64,000 bases of DNA from positions 1 through 64,000 of the forward strand of contig CAZTXB010000012.1 of assembly GCA_964617955.1 (NCBI GenBank). Reading direction: 5' to 3'. Shown piece after piece: positions 16,909-26,832 of this stretch (the first letter of the stretch is position 1; the number at the start of each line of letters is the position of its first letter). The DNA is from JABWCE01 sp964617955. GTDB lineage: Bacteria > Bacteroidota > Bacteroidia > NS11-12g > UBA9320. The position numbers and the translations under genes are program-made. The notes under the pieces are model-generated. The model was not told the DNA's origin. It searched no databases and saw only the letters and a program-made list of their open reading frames with translations.

Positions 16909-18525
16909 ATGTACGACCTCGAATTCAATAGAAACGAAGACAGCATGAAAATGATGCTAGGTCAGCTTCGTAAAAAAAGAGAAGAAATAGAAAAAGGCGG
17001 AGGAAGCAAAGCATCTGCCAGGCATAAGGCCAGCGGCAAGATGCTCCCAAGGGAGAGAATTGACTACCTTAAAGATGACGAGGCTGAATTTTTCGAGATT
17101 GGCTTATTTGCAGGGGAGGGAATGTATGAAGAGTACGGTGGGTGTCCTAGTGGAGGGGTAGTAGGGGGCATTACAAAAGTTTCCGGTCGCACATGTATCA
17201 TTGTGGCCAATGACGCAACAGTAAAAGCAGGGGCCTGGTTTCCGATTACGGCCAAAAAAAATCTGAGGTTTCAGGAAGTAGCGATGGAAAATCGCATCCC
17301 CATCATTTATTTGGTAGACAGCGCAGGAATTTTTCTGCCAATGCAAAACGAAGTATTTGCCGATAAGTACCATTTTGGAAGAATATTCAGAAACAACGCA
17401 ATAATGAGCAGCATGGGAATAACCCAAATTGCTGCGGTCATGGGAAGCTGCGTGGCCGGAGGGGCCTATTTGCCTATCATGAGCGACGAGGCCTTAATTG
17501 TGGACAAAACAGGATCCATATTTTTGGCGGGGAGTTACCTGGTTCAGGCTGCCATAGGGGAGGTGATTGACAATGAAACCTTGGGAGGGTCAATAACCCA
17601 TGCCGAAATATCAGGGGTTATCGATGACCGATTTCCGGACGACCCTTCCTGTTTAGATCGCATTAAATTTATTATGGATAAAATTGGCCACTTCGATGTA
17701 GCCGGCTTTAACCGAAGTGAGACCAGAATGCCAGCAAAGAAACTCGAAGAAATTTACGGGTTATTGCCCGAAAATAAATCAAAGCCTTATTCTAGCCTGG
17801 AACTCGTGGAGCGACTGGTCGATAATTCGGAGTTTGAGCAATACAAGGAGGGATATGCCAAAACCATACTTTGTGGATATGCCAGAATCGATGGCTGGGC
17901 CGTAGGAATCGTGGCCAACAATCGGGAGGTTGTGAAATCGAAGAAGGGCGAGATGCAGTTTGGAGGTGCCATTTATTCCGATTCGGCCGATAAGGCGGCC
18001 CGATTTATCATGAATTGCAATCAGAAAAAAATTCCTTTGGTTTTTTTGCAGGATGTAACCGGTTTTATGGTAGGCTCGAGGAGCGAGCAAAATGGAATCA
18101 TCAAGGATGGCGCAAAAATGGTAAATGCCATGAGCAATAGCACAGTACCTAAATTTACAATCATATTGAGCAACAGTTACGGCGCGGGCAACTATGCCAT
18201 GTGCGGAAAGGCATACGATCCAAGGTTAATATTGGCCTGGCCTACGGCAAAAATAGCAGTAATGGGAGGCGAGCAGGCCGCAAAAACACTTCTGCAACTG
18301 GAAAAATCCAAATTGGGAAAACTCAGTGCCGAGGAGGAAAAGGAGCAACTCAAGCTAATTACCGACAAATACAATTCACATACCACCGCTATGCATGCGG
18401 CCTCCCAACTTTGGGTAGATGCCATCATTGATCCTTTGGAGACCCGACAATGGATATCGATGGGAATAGAGGCGGCCAATCACGCTCCGGTGAAGCCATT
18501 TAACGTTGGGGTACTACAAACCTGA
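16909..18525 (+). CDS. Acyl-CoA carboxylase beta subunit (carboxyltransferase)
   Basis: The protein of 538 residues is the carboxyltransferase subunit of a biotin-dependent acyl-CoA carboxylase. It has the N-terminal RHKASGKMLPRERID motif, the acyl-CoA-site segment EEYGGCPSGGVVGGITKVSG, VMGSCVAGGAYLPIMSDE, and the C-terminal GAGNYAMCGKAYDP carboxybiotin-site sequence. The sequence is closest in style to methylcrotonyl-CoA carboxylase (DKYHFGRIFRNNAIMSS); propionyl-CoA carboxylase is the alternative. The frame is open from 16810, but a promoter box at 16895 and typical family N-termini favour the ATG at 16909. The biotin-carboxylase alpha subunit is not adjacent. Leucine degradation is the probable pathway, by inference. 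Confidence 0.88.
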   Translation: MYDLEFNRNEDSMKMMLGQLRKKREEIEKGGGSKASARHKASGKMLPRERIDYLKDDEAEFFEIGLFAGEGMYEEYGGCPSGGVVGGITKVSGRTCIIVANDATVKAGAWFPITAKKNLRFQEVAMENRIPIIYLVDSAGIFLPMQNEVFADKYHFGRIFRNNAIMSSMGITQIAAVMGSCVAGGAYLPIMSDEALIVDKTGSIFLAGSYLVQAAIGEVIDNETLGGSITHAEISGVIDDRFPDDPSCLDRIKFIMDKIGHFDVAGFNRSETRMPAKKLEEIYGLLPENKSKPYSSLELVERLVDNSEFEQYKEGYAKTILCGYARIDGWAVGIVANNREVVKSKKGEMQFGGAIYSDSADKAARFIMNCNQKKIPLVFLQDVTGFMVGSRSEQNGIIKDGAKMVNAMSNSTVPKFTIILSNSYGAGNYAMCGKAYDPRLILAWPTAKIAVMGGEQAAKTLLQLEKSKLGKLSAEEEKEQLKLITDKYNSHTTAMHAASQLWVDAIIDPLETRQWISMGIEAANHAPVKPFNVGVLQT

Positions 18526-18773
18526 AGAGGCCGGGGTATTGTCTATTGGGACGAGCACTTTTATTCATTCAGCAGTTTTTCATAAAGTTATAAGTTGAAC
18601 AAAAAGTTTCAAGATTGAAATCCGCTCAACCTTCTTTTTTGACATTAAAATCGGCCTAAACCAACTCTCCCTTGCGTCAGCTTTGCGTGATAATTTTTTG
18701 ATTTGAAAAATTTTCTTTTCAGCTGTCACATTCCGGCCTGGTTTGGTATCTTGTTTAATATAAATCCGGAAAC

Positions 18774-18781
18774 TATATTTG
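18774..18781 (+). promoter_or_regulatory. -7 box before the type B T9SS gene; decides its start
   Basis: TATATTTG matches TAnnTTTG and ends 8 bases before the ATG at 18790. It makes the upstream in-frame TTG at 18703 unlikely as a start. Confidence 0.55.
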
Positions 18782-18789
18782 TAAAATCA

Positions 18790-20976
18790 ATGAGGGCGCT
18801 AATAGTCAGTATTTGCATAGGGTTCAGTGTGTGCGCTTTTAGCCAAACTCCAACCGTAGCCGCTTCTAATTTAACCTGGAGCTATGTAGGTTGTAATGAA
18901 CTTACCCTTACCTGGACCAATGGCAACGGAAGTGACAGAGTGGTTTTCATTCGTGAAACCGACGCTATAGGCGAAGTGGCCCAGTACAACGAATATTACA
19001 CCGACGATACAAGATATGGATACGGTGAATCCATCAAAAACGATGGCAAACACTTTTGTGTGTATAGGGGGCCAGGCAACAGCGTAAAAATCAGAGGCTT
19101 AAAAAATGTGACCAAATATTGTGTGGCCATATTTGAATATAACGGTGGCGGGGGAATCTATGATTACAAGGTGGATGCCTACCCTGCAGCTTGTGTAACG
19201 ACCAAAAACATTGTTGCCAAGTTTAAAATCACGAGCAATAAAGACCCAAAGGATACCTTAGCCCAACAATGTTTTCAGGGCAACGATTTTAAATTTACAA
19301 ATGCTTCATGGAGCGACATTACACCTCTGACTTATCGTTGGCTATTTGGCGACGGTGACTCCTCCAATACTACCAATCCCACCCATTCACATAAAGTTCC
19401 CGGTTTAATGCAGGTAAAGCTTGTAGCACAATCTTTAGGATGTTATGCCACCGTGGTGGTAAACGATACGGTTCACCCGCATCCAAGGGCCAAGTTCGAT
19501 TTGGACCCGGCGCTTTTGCCAAAAAATGACACCGTACAATGCTTCTTTGGAAATCGGTTTACTTTCAGAAATGGTTCAACTTTACAGGATATTGGAGTAG
19601 GTCTTTCCAGTATGCGTTACGAGTGGTACGATATGCCGAGCACAACCATTTTCAACTCCGCCTATAAAGCCGACAGGGCTTTCCCGACGGAGGGAAATAA
19701 ATTGGTTAAGTTGGTGGTTATTTCCAACAAAGGGTGCCGCGATTCCAGCTTTAGAAAGTATACAGTTTTGGCCCGAGCTATTGATCCATCGAAGGTTATT
19801 ATTAATCCTAAGGCCATGTGTTTGAGCAATAACCTCATCAATTTTAGGAACAACAGCCCCAATTCCATTTCACATAAGTGGTATTTCCGTGATTCATTGA
19901 GTGTGAAAAATGACGATTCCGCAAGCGGCTCTACCACGAGTTATAGCTTTGGTAAAATCGGAAAAAAATATATTACCCTGGTGTGTTTGGATTTACAAGG
20001 CTGCATCGATCAGATTAGGGATAGTGTCCATGTTTTTAAAAATTCCAACATTGGATTTACCGGTCTCAAAGATTCGGTATGTTTAAATTCAGGCAAGTTG
20101 TTTTTAAAACCCACACCCGGCAAAGGCAAATTCTTCGGGACAGCCAATGTCGACCAAACCGACAGTTCCTTTAACCCGATTGCCACCGGAACGTTTAGGG
20201 TAGGTTACGAGTCGGTAAAGGCCGGTTGTCGCGACACGGCTTTGGCCACCATCAAAGTGTTGGCCAAACCCATTATTTTTATTGGAAATGATACCGTGAT
20301 ATGCAAAGATTTTCCTTTACAACTTAATGTGAGTCCGACCTTTCAAAAGATAAATTGGTATTATAACGGCAATCCTATTGGCACGCAGCCCTTTGTAAAT
20401 ATTTCTCAAAGCGGCACCTACAAAGTTTCGGCTTTTATTGGGATGTGCAGCGAAACTGATGAAATACAGGTTAAATCCTTAAATGCACCCAGCATTAAAC
20501 CCTTTAACGACACCAATCTATGTGGAGGAAGCTATTTAAGGTTTTCATTAAAGGTGGATGACGGAACCATTACCTGGAACGATGGCAACAGCAATGGTGA
20601 ACGCGTTATTGGTCAATCCGGATTTTACAAGGTTTTTGTCTCCAACAAGTGTGGGTCCGCTACCGATAGTTTTACCTTAAATGTGGAAGAAACAGCTTGC
20701 ATTGTCTTTTTTCCGAATGCTTTCAGTCCGAATGGTGATGTTTTAAACGACGTTTGGAAACCTTCCGGAAAATTCGACTTCATCCGAATGAATGTATACA
20801 GCCGTTGGGGTGAGAGGGTTTATTTTTCGGATAAAAGCCCGGAGTGGAATGGTTACACCAACGATAAAATTGCCTGCCTTGAAGGCGTCTACAATTGCGT
20901 ATTTGAATACATGATGCATGAAGGCAACACCATGAAGAGGGTGACTCAGGGTATTCCCATTCTTTTGATTAAGTAA
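18790..20976 (+). CDS. PKD-domain protein with T9SS type B (gliding motility-associated) C-terminal domain
   Basis: The protein of 728 residues starts with a signal peptide (MRALIVSICIGFSVCAFSQ). An N-terminal fibronectin-like domain with VAASNLTWSYVGCNELTLTW follows. PKD-like domains come next, one marked by RWLFGDGDSSNTTNPTHSHK. The last 85 or so residues are the type B sorting domain: FFPNAFSPNGDVLNDVWKP, then YSRWGERVYFS and EWNG. Type B domains direct proteins through the T9SS and often to the surface with gliding or adhesion roles. No other gliding gene is nearby. The longer frame from 18703 lacks a signal-like start. Confidence 0.88.
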   Translation: MRALIVSICIGFSVCAFSQTPTVAASNLTWSYVGCNELTLTWTNGNGSDRVVFIRETDAIGEVAQYNEYYTDDTRYGYGESIKNDGKHFCVYRGPGNSVKIRGLKNVTKYCVAIFEYNGGGGIYDYKVDAYPAACVTTKNIVAKFKITSNKDPKDTLAQQCFQGNDFKFTNASWSDITPLTYRWLFGDGDSSNTTNPTHSHKVPGLMQVKLVAQSLGCYATVVVNDTVHPHPRAKFDLDPALLPKNDTVQCFFGNRFTFRNGSTLQDIGVGLSSMRYEWYDMPSTTIFNSAYKADRAFPTEGNKLVKLVVISNKGCRDSSFRKYTVLARAIDPSKVIINPKAMCLSNNLINFRNNSPNSISHKWYFRDSLSVKNDDSASGSTTSYSFGKIGKKYITLVCLDLQGCIDQIRDSVHVFKNSNIGFTGLKDSVCLNSGKLFLKPTPGKGKFFGTANVDQTDSSFNPIATGTFRVGYESVKAGCRDTALATIKVLAKPIIFIGNDTVICKDFPLQLNVSPTFQKINWYYNGNPIGTQPFVNISQSGTYKVSAFIGMCSETDEIQVKSLNAPSIKPFNDTNLCGGSYLRFSLKVDDGTITWNDGNSNGERVIGQSGFYKVFVSNKCGSATDSFTLNVEETACIVFFPNAFSPNGDVLNDVWKPSGKFDFIRMNVYSRWGERVYFSDKSPEWNGYTNDKIACLEGVYNCVFEYMMHEGNTMKRVTQGIPILLIK

Positions 20977-21050
20977 TTTAATCATCCCTAAAACCTAATC
21001 TAGGTCTTCCCTCTAATCTTCACCTTTTTTCGATGGTTATCGGAATTAGC

Positions 21051-21083
21051 CTTTAACCTTTCTACTTTAACCTTTCTACTTTA
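21051..21083. repeat. 14-bp tandem repeat in the spacer before hutU
   Basis: Two complete copies of CTTTAACCTTTCTA at 21051-21064 and 21065-21078 are followed by a partial third. A related repeat lies at 34277-34318. Confidence 0.8.
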
Positions 21084-21089
21084 TTTACT

Positions 21090-21097
21090 TAATTTTG
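21090..21097 (+). promoter_or_regulatory. -7 box immediately before hutU
   Basis: TAATTTTG matches TAnnTTTG and ends 4 bases before the ATG at 21102, so transcription should begin at or next to the start codon. Confidence 0.6.
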
Positions 21098-21101
21098 CGG
21101 C

Positions 21102-22769
21102 ATGAGCTTATTAGGCAAAAATCGTGTCATCAGGGCGGCTACAGGCACTCAGATTTCGTGTAAGGGTTGGATACAGGAAGCAGCACTTCGGATGTTGTGC
21201 AACAATTTGGATCCGGAGGTAGCTGAAAAACCAGAGGACCTCATCGTTTACGGAGGAACAGGTAAAGCTGCGCGCAATTGGGAATGCTTCGACCTCATTG
21301 TTAAGGCCTTAAAGGATCTTGAAGAAGATGAAACCTTGCTCGTTCAGTCGGGCAAACCCGTGGGCATTATGCCTACCCACAAGGATGCACCCAGGGTGAT
21401 CATTGCCAATTCGCACCTTGTGCCACATTGGGCCACCTGGGAAAAATTCAGGGAGCTCGAGGCCATGGGATTAACCATGTATGGTCAAATGACCGCCGGT
21501 TCCTGGATATACATTGGCTCACAAGGCATTGTACAGGGTACTTATGAGACTTTCGGCGAGGCAGCTCGTCAGCATTTTGGAGGCACCCTCAAGGGCACCC
21601 TTACGGTAACAGCAGGATTAGGAGGCATGGGTGGCGCACAGCCATTGGCAGTGACCATGAATGAAGGAGTGTGTTTGGCAGCAGAAATGGAGGAATGGAG
21701 AATAAAAAAGAGACTTGAGACGCGCTATGTCGATGTTTTAGTAAAGAATTTGGATGAGGCTATTGATAAGGCTTTAATTGCCAAAGAGAAAAAGGCAGCT
21801 GTTTCGATAGGTTGGCCGGGCAATGCCGTTGATTTGTTAAACCGTCTTAAAGAAAGGGATATAATTCCGGAGCTATTAACCGATCAAACCAGTGCTCATG
21901 ATGCCTTGGTGGGATATTTTCCGAAAGATATGGATGTAGAGGCAGCGGATAGGTTAAGAGCCACTGACCCTGAAAAATATGTCAGGCTGAGCGTAGCAAC
22001 CATGGTTGAACACGTAAGGCTTATGATAGATTTTCAATCCAAAGGAAGCATAACTTTTGATTATGGAAACAACTTGAGGGGAAGGGCCCTGGAAGCAGGT
22101 TTGAAAAATGCCTTTGATTATCCGGGATTTGTACCGGCTTTTATTCGCCCATTGTTTTGCGAAGGCAAAGGCCCATTTCGATGGGCAGCTCTGAGTGGAG
22201 ATCCTGAGGATATATACACCACCGACAGAGAAATTTTAAAATTATTTCCTGAGAATGAAGGCTTGAAGCGATGGATTACTTTGGCCAAAGATAAAATTGC
22301 TTTCCAGGGGTTGCCCTGTCGTATTTGCTGGCTCGGACAAGGTGAACGGGAAAAGGCAGGTCAACTCTTTAACAATTTGGTAAGAGACGGGAAGGTGAAG
22401 GCACCTATTGTGATTGGTCGCGATCATCTCGATACAGGTTCGGTAGCGAGTCCAAATCGAGAGACCGAAGCCATGAAAGATGGCAGCGATGCCATCGCCG
22501 ATTGGCCAATTTTAAATGCTCTTATCAACACTGCCGGAGGAGCAAGTTGGGTGAGTTTGCATCACGGTGGCGGAGTCGGCATTGGGTACAGTATTCACGC
22601 GGGCATGGTTATTGTGGCCGATGGAACCCCTGAGGCCGAAAGCCGATTAAAGAGAGTGTTGCATAACGATCCGGCCATGGGAGTGATAAGGCATGCCGAC
22701 GCCGGCTATGACTTGGCGTTGGACACCGCAAGGAAATTTAGATTGGATATCAAAGAGAGATTGAAATAA
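21102..22769 (+). CDS. hutU: Urocanate hydratase
   Basis: The 555-residue protein converts urocanate to imidazolonepropionate in histidine degradation, using tightly bound NAD as an electrophile. The NAD-site region TAGLGGMGGAQPLAV lies near residues 170-185. The segment GLPCRICWLGQGER holds Cys406 and Cys409; the second fits the conserved catalytic-site cysteine of the family. Length matches the family. No other hut gene (hutH, hutI, hutG) lies nearby, so the pathway genes are dispersed or missing here. A promoter box sits directly before the ATG. Confidence 0.96.
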   Translation: MSLLGKNRVIRAATGTQISCKGWIQEAALRMLCNNLDPEVAEKPEDLIVYGGTGKAARNWECFDLIVKALKDLEEDETLLVQSGKPVGIMPTHKDAPRVIIANSHLVPHWATWEKFRELEAMGLTMYGQMTAGSWIYIGSQGIVQGTYETFGEAARQHFGGTLKGTLTVTAGLGGMGGAQPLAVTMNEGVCLAAEMEEWRIKKRLETRYVDVLVKNLDEAIDKALIAKEKKAAVSIGWPGNAVDLLNRLKERDIIPELLTDQTSAHDALVGYFPKDMDVEAADRLRATDPEKYVRLSVATMVEHVRLMIDFQSKGSITFDYGNNLRGRALEAGLKNAFDYPGFVPAFIRPLFCEGKGPFRWAALSGDPEDIYTTDREILKLFPENEGLKRWITLAKDKIAFQGLPCRICWLGQGEREKAGQLFNNLVRDGKVKAPIVIGRDHLDTGSVASPNRETEAMKDGSDAIADWPILNALINTAGGASWVSLHHGGGVGIGYSIHAGMVIVADGTPEAESRLKRVLHNDPAMGVIRHADAGYDLALDTARKFRLDIKERLK

Positions 22770-22857
22770 AAACGAGAACAGTTGGGTTCATATACCCTCT
22801 GCCTATAATAAACTGTGTGGGCTGCCTTCAGGAAAGAACTGGAATTAACTTCCAAAC

Positions 22858-24132
22858 TTAGCCCACCAGTGCACCCTGTAACATAAACACAAGAATACCT
22901 GTAAAAAAGCCGAGCAGAGCCAACCAGCTTATTTTTTTCAAATACCAGTTGAAGTCTATGTTCTCAATTCCCATAGCCGCCACTCCGGCCGCCGAACCTA
23001 TAATAATTACCGATCCCCCGGTTCCAGTGGTGAGGGCAAGAAAAGTCCAAAAGATATGGTCAGTCGGGAAGGCGCTTAAATCATACATTCCCTGGGCCGC
23101 TGCCACCAGCGGAACATTGTCGACAATAGAAGAGAGTATGCCGAGTACGGAGCCTATCGCATACACATTGCCAAAACTGTTGTCGAGGGTTTGAGCCAGG
23201 TGCTTAAGCAATCCATAGGATTCCAAAGCCGAAACCGCCAGGAGTATACCAAGGAAAAAAAGTATGCTTGGGGTGTCGATTTTTTGTAGAGCATGTGTAA
23301 CGGCAAATCTTTTCTTTTCTTCGTGAGGTTTTTTAATATGTATAAGAGAAACCACAATCCATAAAATACTCAATGATAGCAAAACACCCATAAAGGGTGG
23401 AAGATGGGTTAAAGTCTTAAAAACCGGAACAAAGAGCAGCAGCAAAAATCCCAAGATAATAACCAGATTGGCCTCCTTTTGATTGATAGTATTATATTCA
23501 CTTGGCGTTTTAAATACAAACGTTTGCTTTTTAAACTTTTGGGCTACAATCAATGTAGGGATTAAACAAACCGATAGGCTTGGTATAAAAAGATCGAGAA
23601 TAATATTTTTGGCGCTGATTTGATTCCCGATCCAAAGCATGGTGGTGGTTACATCTCCGAGTGGAGAGAAGGCACCACCGGCATTTGCTGCAATAATAAT
23701 AATTCCGGCAAAAAATAACTTGTCCTTTTTGTTATCCAAAATTTTGGAACACAGTGAAGTCATCACTATGGCAGTTGTTAAGTTATCAAGTATGGCAGAG
23801 AGGAAGAAGGTCAATGCACTTATGATCCATAGGAGTCTTGATTTGCTTCGTGTGTGAATGCGTTTGGTAATGAGCGTAAATCCATCGTGACTGTCAATAA
23901 GCTCAACAATGGTCATGGCTCCCAGCAGAAAGAATAAAATAGAAGAAATATTTCCTAAATGGTGAAGCAGTTCACCAACCACCACATCGTGATTCACCGA
24001 CCCGAGAATATAAACTGTCCAGCATAAGATGCCTGTAAACAAAGCTGCAGGGGCCTTGCTGATACCCAAGGGGTTTTCCATGGCTATGGCGAAATAGCCT
24101 GAAATAAAAATGATGATTAACAATGCGGTCAT
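22858..24132 (-). CDS. nhaD: NhaD-type Na+/H+ antiporter (ion transporter superfamily)
   Basis: The 424-residue integral membrane protein has about 12 predicted helices. The sequence matches the NhaD branch of the IT superfamily: DNLTTAIVMTSL near residues 115-126, GAFSPLGDVTTTMLWIG near 152-168, and SIVDNVPLVAAAQGMY near 335-350. The Asp-Asn pairs (DNLT and DNVP) in the two re-entrant segments are typical. It exports Na+ in exchange for protons across the inner membrane. It is a single gene with no obvious promoter box. Confidence 0.9.
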   Translation of the reverse strand: MTALLIIIFISGYFAIAMENPLGISKAPAALFTGILCWTVYILGSVNHDVVVGELLHHLGNISSILFFLLGAMTIVELIDSHDGFTLITKRIHTRSKSRLLWIISALTFFLSAILDNLTTAIVMTSLCSKILDNKKDKLFFAGIIIIAANAGGAFSPLGDVTTTMLWIGNQISAKNIILDLFIPSLSVCLIPTLIVAQKFKKQTFVFKTPSEYNTINQKEANLVIILGFLLLLFVPVFKTLTHLPPFMGVLLSLSILWIVVSLIHIKKPHEEKKRFAVTHALQKIDTPSILFFLGILLAVSALESYGLLKHLAQTLDNSFGNVYAIGSVLGILSSIVDNVPLVAAAQGMYDLSAFPTDHIFWTFLALTTGTGGSVIIIGSAAGVAAMGIENIDFNWYLKKISWLALLGFFTGILVFMLQGALVG

Positions 24133-24213
24133 TTAGCTATCTTTATAAATTTTTCTTAATTTTATTTGTCTTTATACGCATGATGAATGATGTTGAACCT
24201 ATAAAACCTATTC

Positions 24214-25272
24214 TCATATATTCACATCAAAGGCATCTCTTAACCCATTTCCTATAAAGTTTACGCTCATCACCAACATAGCAATCATAAGCCCCGGAAA
24301 TATAGCTAAATGGGAGGCATCGAATACAATAAAGGCGTAGTTTTCTTTGATCATTTGTCCTAAACTCGGGGCCGGGGCTTGCAAACCTTGGCCCAGAAAG
24401 CTCAAACCGGCCTCCAAGAGTATGGCGGAGGCAAAGTTGGCTACGGAGATGATAATGACCGTGCCCCATATATTGAGTAAAATATGGCGGAATAAAATAC
24501 GAAAATGGCCAAACCCAAGGATTTTTGCAGCCTGAATGTATTCGGTTTCCCTTATAGAAAACACCTGCCCTCTGACAATTCGGGCCAGCTCCACCCAGGT
24601 AGTCAATCCCACTGCAACAAATATTTGCCAAAATCCTTTGCCTATCGCAAAAGTAAGGGCAATAATAAACATGAGGGTGGGTAATGACCAGATGATGTTG
24701 ATAAGCCACATAATAAAGGCATCGGTTTTGCCTCTAAAATAACCGGCCAATTGACCCAGGATAAGCCCAATAATCACGGAAATAAGTACGGCAATAAATC
24801 CTACGGCAATGGACACCCTTGCACCTATAACCAGCCGACTTAACAAATCACGGCCATAGCTGTCGTTGCCCAAAACATTTGTTTTTTGAGTGACATAGTG
24901 CTTGGTATCATACAATGCACTTTTTGGCAAACTCTCAGGCAAAGTGCTGCCGTATTTCAGGTACCTAATGGAGTCGCCTGAAGGTCGATAGGATTGGATG
25001 GGAATCAGTTCAAACGCATCGTGCCATCCGTTGCTTAATTTTGAAAAAAAGCCAGGTTCTTCATAGGTTTGGTCTGTTTTAATTTTAATATAGGTGCAGG
25101 TAAAACCCGGTTTTTTACGTGCGAGTTCCGGATACATGGTATTTACGTCCGGGGAGTGATCGGGGATAATAAAATAACCCAGGGTTGAAATCACAATGCT
25201 TAGACCCATAAAGATGAGGCCGGCCAAAGCGAGTTTGTTTTTTTTAAAGCGTTGCCAGATCATAAAAAACAC
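24214..25272 (-). CDS. Peptide/nickel-type ABC transporter permease (DppC/OppC family)
   Basis: The 352-residue protein has an N-terminal helix (residues about 13-33), an extended periplasmic insertion (about 35-130) and a five-helix permease domain. The coupling-loop EAA motif is clear (EYIQAAKILGFGHFRILFRH), as is the C-terminal EAGLSFLGQGLQAPAPSLGQM of OppC/DppC permeases. It should pair with an OppB-type permease and two ATPases, none of which are adjacent. The insertion after the first helix is longer than in classical DppC but common in Bacteroidota. Substrate is probably an oligopeptide. Confidence 0.9.
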   Translation of the reverse strand: MFFMIWQRFKKNKLALAGLIFMGLSIVISTLGYFIIPDHSPDVNTMYPELARKKPGFTCTYIKIKTDQTYEEPGFFSKLSNGWHDAFELIPIQSYRPSGDSIRYLKYGSTLPESLPKSALYDTKHYVTQKTNVLGNDSYGRDLLSRLVIGARVSIAVGFIAVLISVIIGLILGQLAGYFRGKTDAFIMWLINIIWSLPTLMFIIALTFAIGKGFWQIFVAVGLTTWVELARIVRGQVFSIRETEYIQAAKILGFGHFRILFRHILLNIWGTVIIISVANFASAILLEAGLSFLGQGLQAPAPSLGQMIKENYAFIVFDASHLAIFPGLMIAMLVMSVNFIGNGLRDAFDVNI

Positions 25273-25374
25273 AGGGTTACTTTAGATTCCCTAAAGGGGT
25301 TGAATAGGCATGCAATATGGAAAATTTTTGGCAAGAATCAGGCATCTGTGGCAATCGATCTTTCTTGAGTCCAT

Positions 25375-26832
25375 TTATACTGGGTTTAATTCTGACTCAG
25401 GTTCCTGATTTTTTTTTAAATGGTAAACATTTAATGCGGTAAGTGCTGCCATAAAACCCCACATGGGTACCGCAAGTTTGTCGAACTCACTGTAATTGTT
25501 CAATAGCCCGTGCACAAAATAGGTGGAAATACCCGATACCAGTGCCAAGGCCATGTATTTTGTTTCGTTGTTGCTGGTGTTTCTATAAATTCTGAATCCT
25601 AAATAAAGTGAAAAAATAACCATGCCCAGCCAAAACAAAGCACCAGGCCAACCGGTCTCGCATAAGGGACGCAAATATTCGCTGTGTACATTGCCCAAAT
25701 CTCCCGAATGGGTGCTGATAATGGTTAATTCACTCGATATTTGATAGGGGGCATATTGAAACACATAGGTTCCCGGTCCAAATCCAAAAACGGGTCGGTC
25801 CTTAAACATGCGGTACGCGCACGACCAGCGGTTTAGGCGTTCGAGATTGGATGGGTCGGTGCTGATATTGGTCGCCGATGAAAAGTGCCCTTCAATGTCG
25901 TCATCGGATCCTTGTTTATTTCTCGAAAGTTGGGTCATGATGTCGGACTTCATAAATACATACATACCCAGGGCGGCAAGCAAAAGCAGTAAAAAAGTTC
26001 TGAACCGAACGCCAATGGTAATCACAAAAATGAGCGCAGCGGCCGCTACCAGACTTAGCCAGGCGGCCCGGGTAAATGAAAGGATGACTGCAAGACTTAA
26101 AAAAATGGATATGCAAAAGGCAATAACCCTTAGGAGGATATTTTGATTTAAATAAAAGCCCCAAATGGCAAAAACAAAAAAGGGTGGAACAAAAAAAGCA
26201 ACAAGTGCGGCGTACATTCCATGGTCGGGTAAAAACGGTCGCATAGCCGTATAGGCATACGTTCTGGTAAAGGATCCCTGGGCGTGGTTCATGAGGGTAT
26301 AAGCCGCCAGGACGCATGTAGAAATACCCAGTAACCAAATAAACAGACGAATGGACTTGGTCTCCTTAAAGAATGAGGCAAACAGAAAATAAAAAATGCT
26401 GACATACCAAAGCCTTGACAAAAAAAACTTAACAGAGATTAAAGGCATGCTGCTCGGCATGCAACATAAAAGGGTCCAGACGATATCTAAAAGGATGATT
26501 AAGCTAAGACCGCTGGTCATCAGTTCTTTGTCGAAAAACTTGCCTGACAATAATTTAAGGACCAGCCCTAAAAAGACAAGAATGATAATCGGTTCTGTTG
26601 GAAAGGTCATTCCAAGACCACCCCCGACGTCGTTTATGGGTAGACTTAATGGAACAGCGAGTACTGTAAAAAACAGCAGGAATTTTGTTTGTTCAAGTGC
26701 CAACCAAAGGAATAAAAGGGCACCCGGTATGATGGCTACGTAGTAATTCTCGAGATAGAATGCAAGCAGAAGACACGCCAAAAAAACAAATCCAATGACG
26801 TAGAACCATTGTATGGCTAAACGCCCGGTCAT
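25375..26832 (-). CDS. O-antigen ligase / Wzy-like polymerase family protein
   Basis: The 485-residue protein has about 11-12 membrane helices and a periplasmic loop containing FKDRPVFGFGPGTYVF and GNVHSEYLRPLCETGWPGAL. This matches the Wzy_C/O-antigen ligase domain and its conserved His. Members either polymerise O-units or ligate glycans to a carrier, and the choice cannot be made from sequence. It overlaps the upstream Wzz-like gene by 4 bp, so they are translationally coupled. No glycosyltransferases are nearby. Confidence 0.85.
   Translation of the reverse strand: MTGRLAIQWFYVIGFVFLACLLLAFYLENYYVAIIPGALLFLWLALEQTKFLLFFTVLAVPLSLPINDVGGGLGMTFPTEPIIILVFLGLVLKLLSGKFFDKELMTSGLSLIILLDIVWTLLCCMPSSMPLISVKFFLSRLWYVSIFYFLFASFFKETKSIRLFIWLLGISTCVLAAYTLMNHAQGSFTRTYAYTAMRPFLPDHGMYAALVAFFVPPFFVFAIWGFYLNQNILLRVIAFCISIFLSLAVILSFTRAAWLSLVAAAALIFVITIGVRFRTFLLLLLAALGMYVFMKSDIMTQLSRNKQGSDDDIEGHFSSATNISTDPSNLERLNRWSCAYRMFKDRPVFGFGPGTYVFQYAPYQISSELTIISTHSGDLGNVHSEYLRPLCETGWPGALFWLGMVIFSLYLGFRIYRNTSNNETKYMALALVSGISTYFVHGLLNNYSEFDKLAVPMWGFMAALTALNVYHLKKNQEPESELNPV

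Noticed and set aside
18703..18789. N-terminal extension of the type B T9SS protein from a TTG codon
   Set aside because: A promoter box at 18774 lies inside it, and the signal peptide begins properly at the ATG at 18790.
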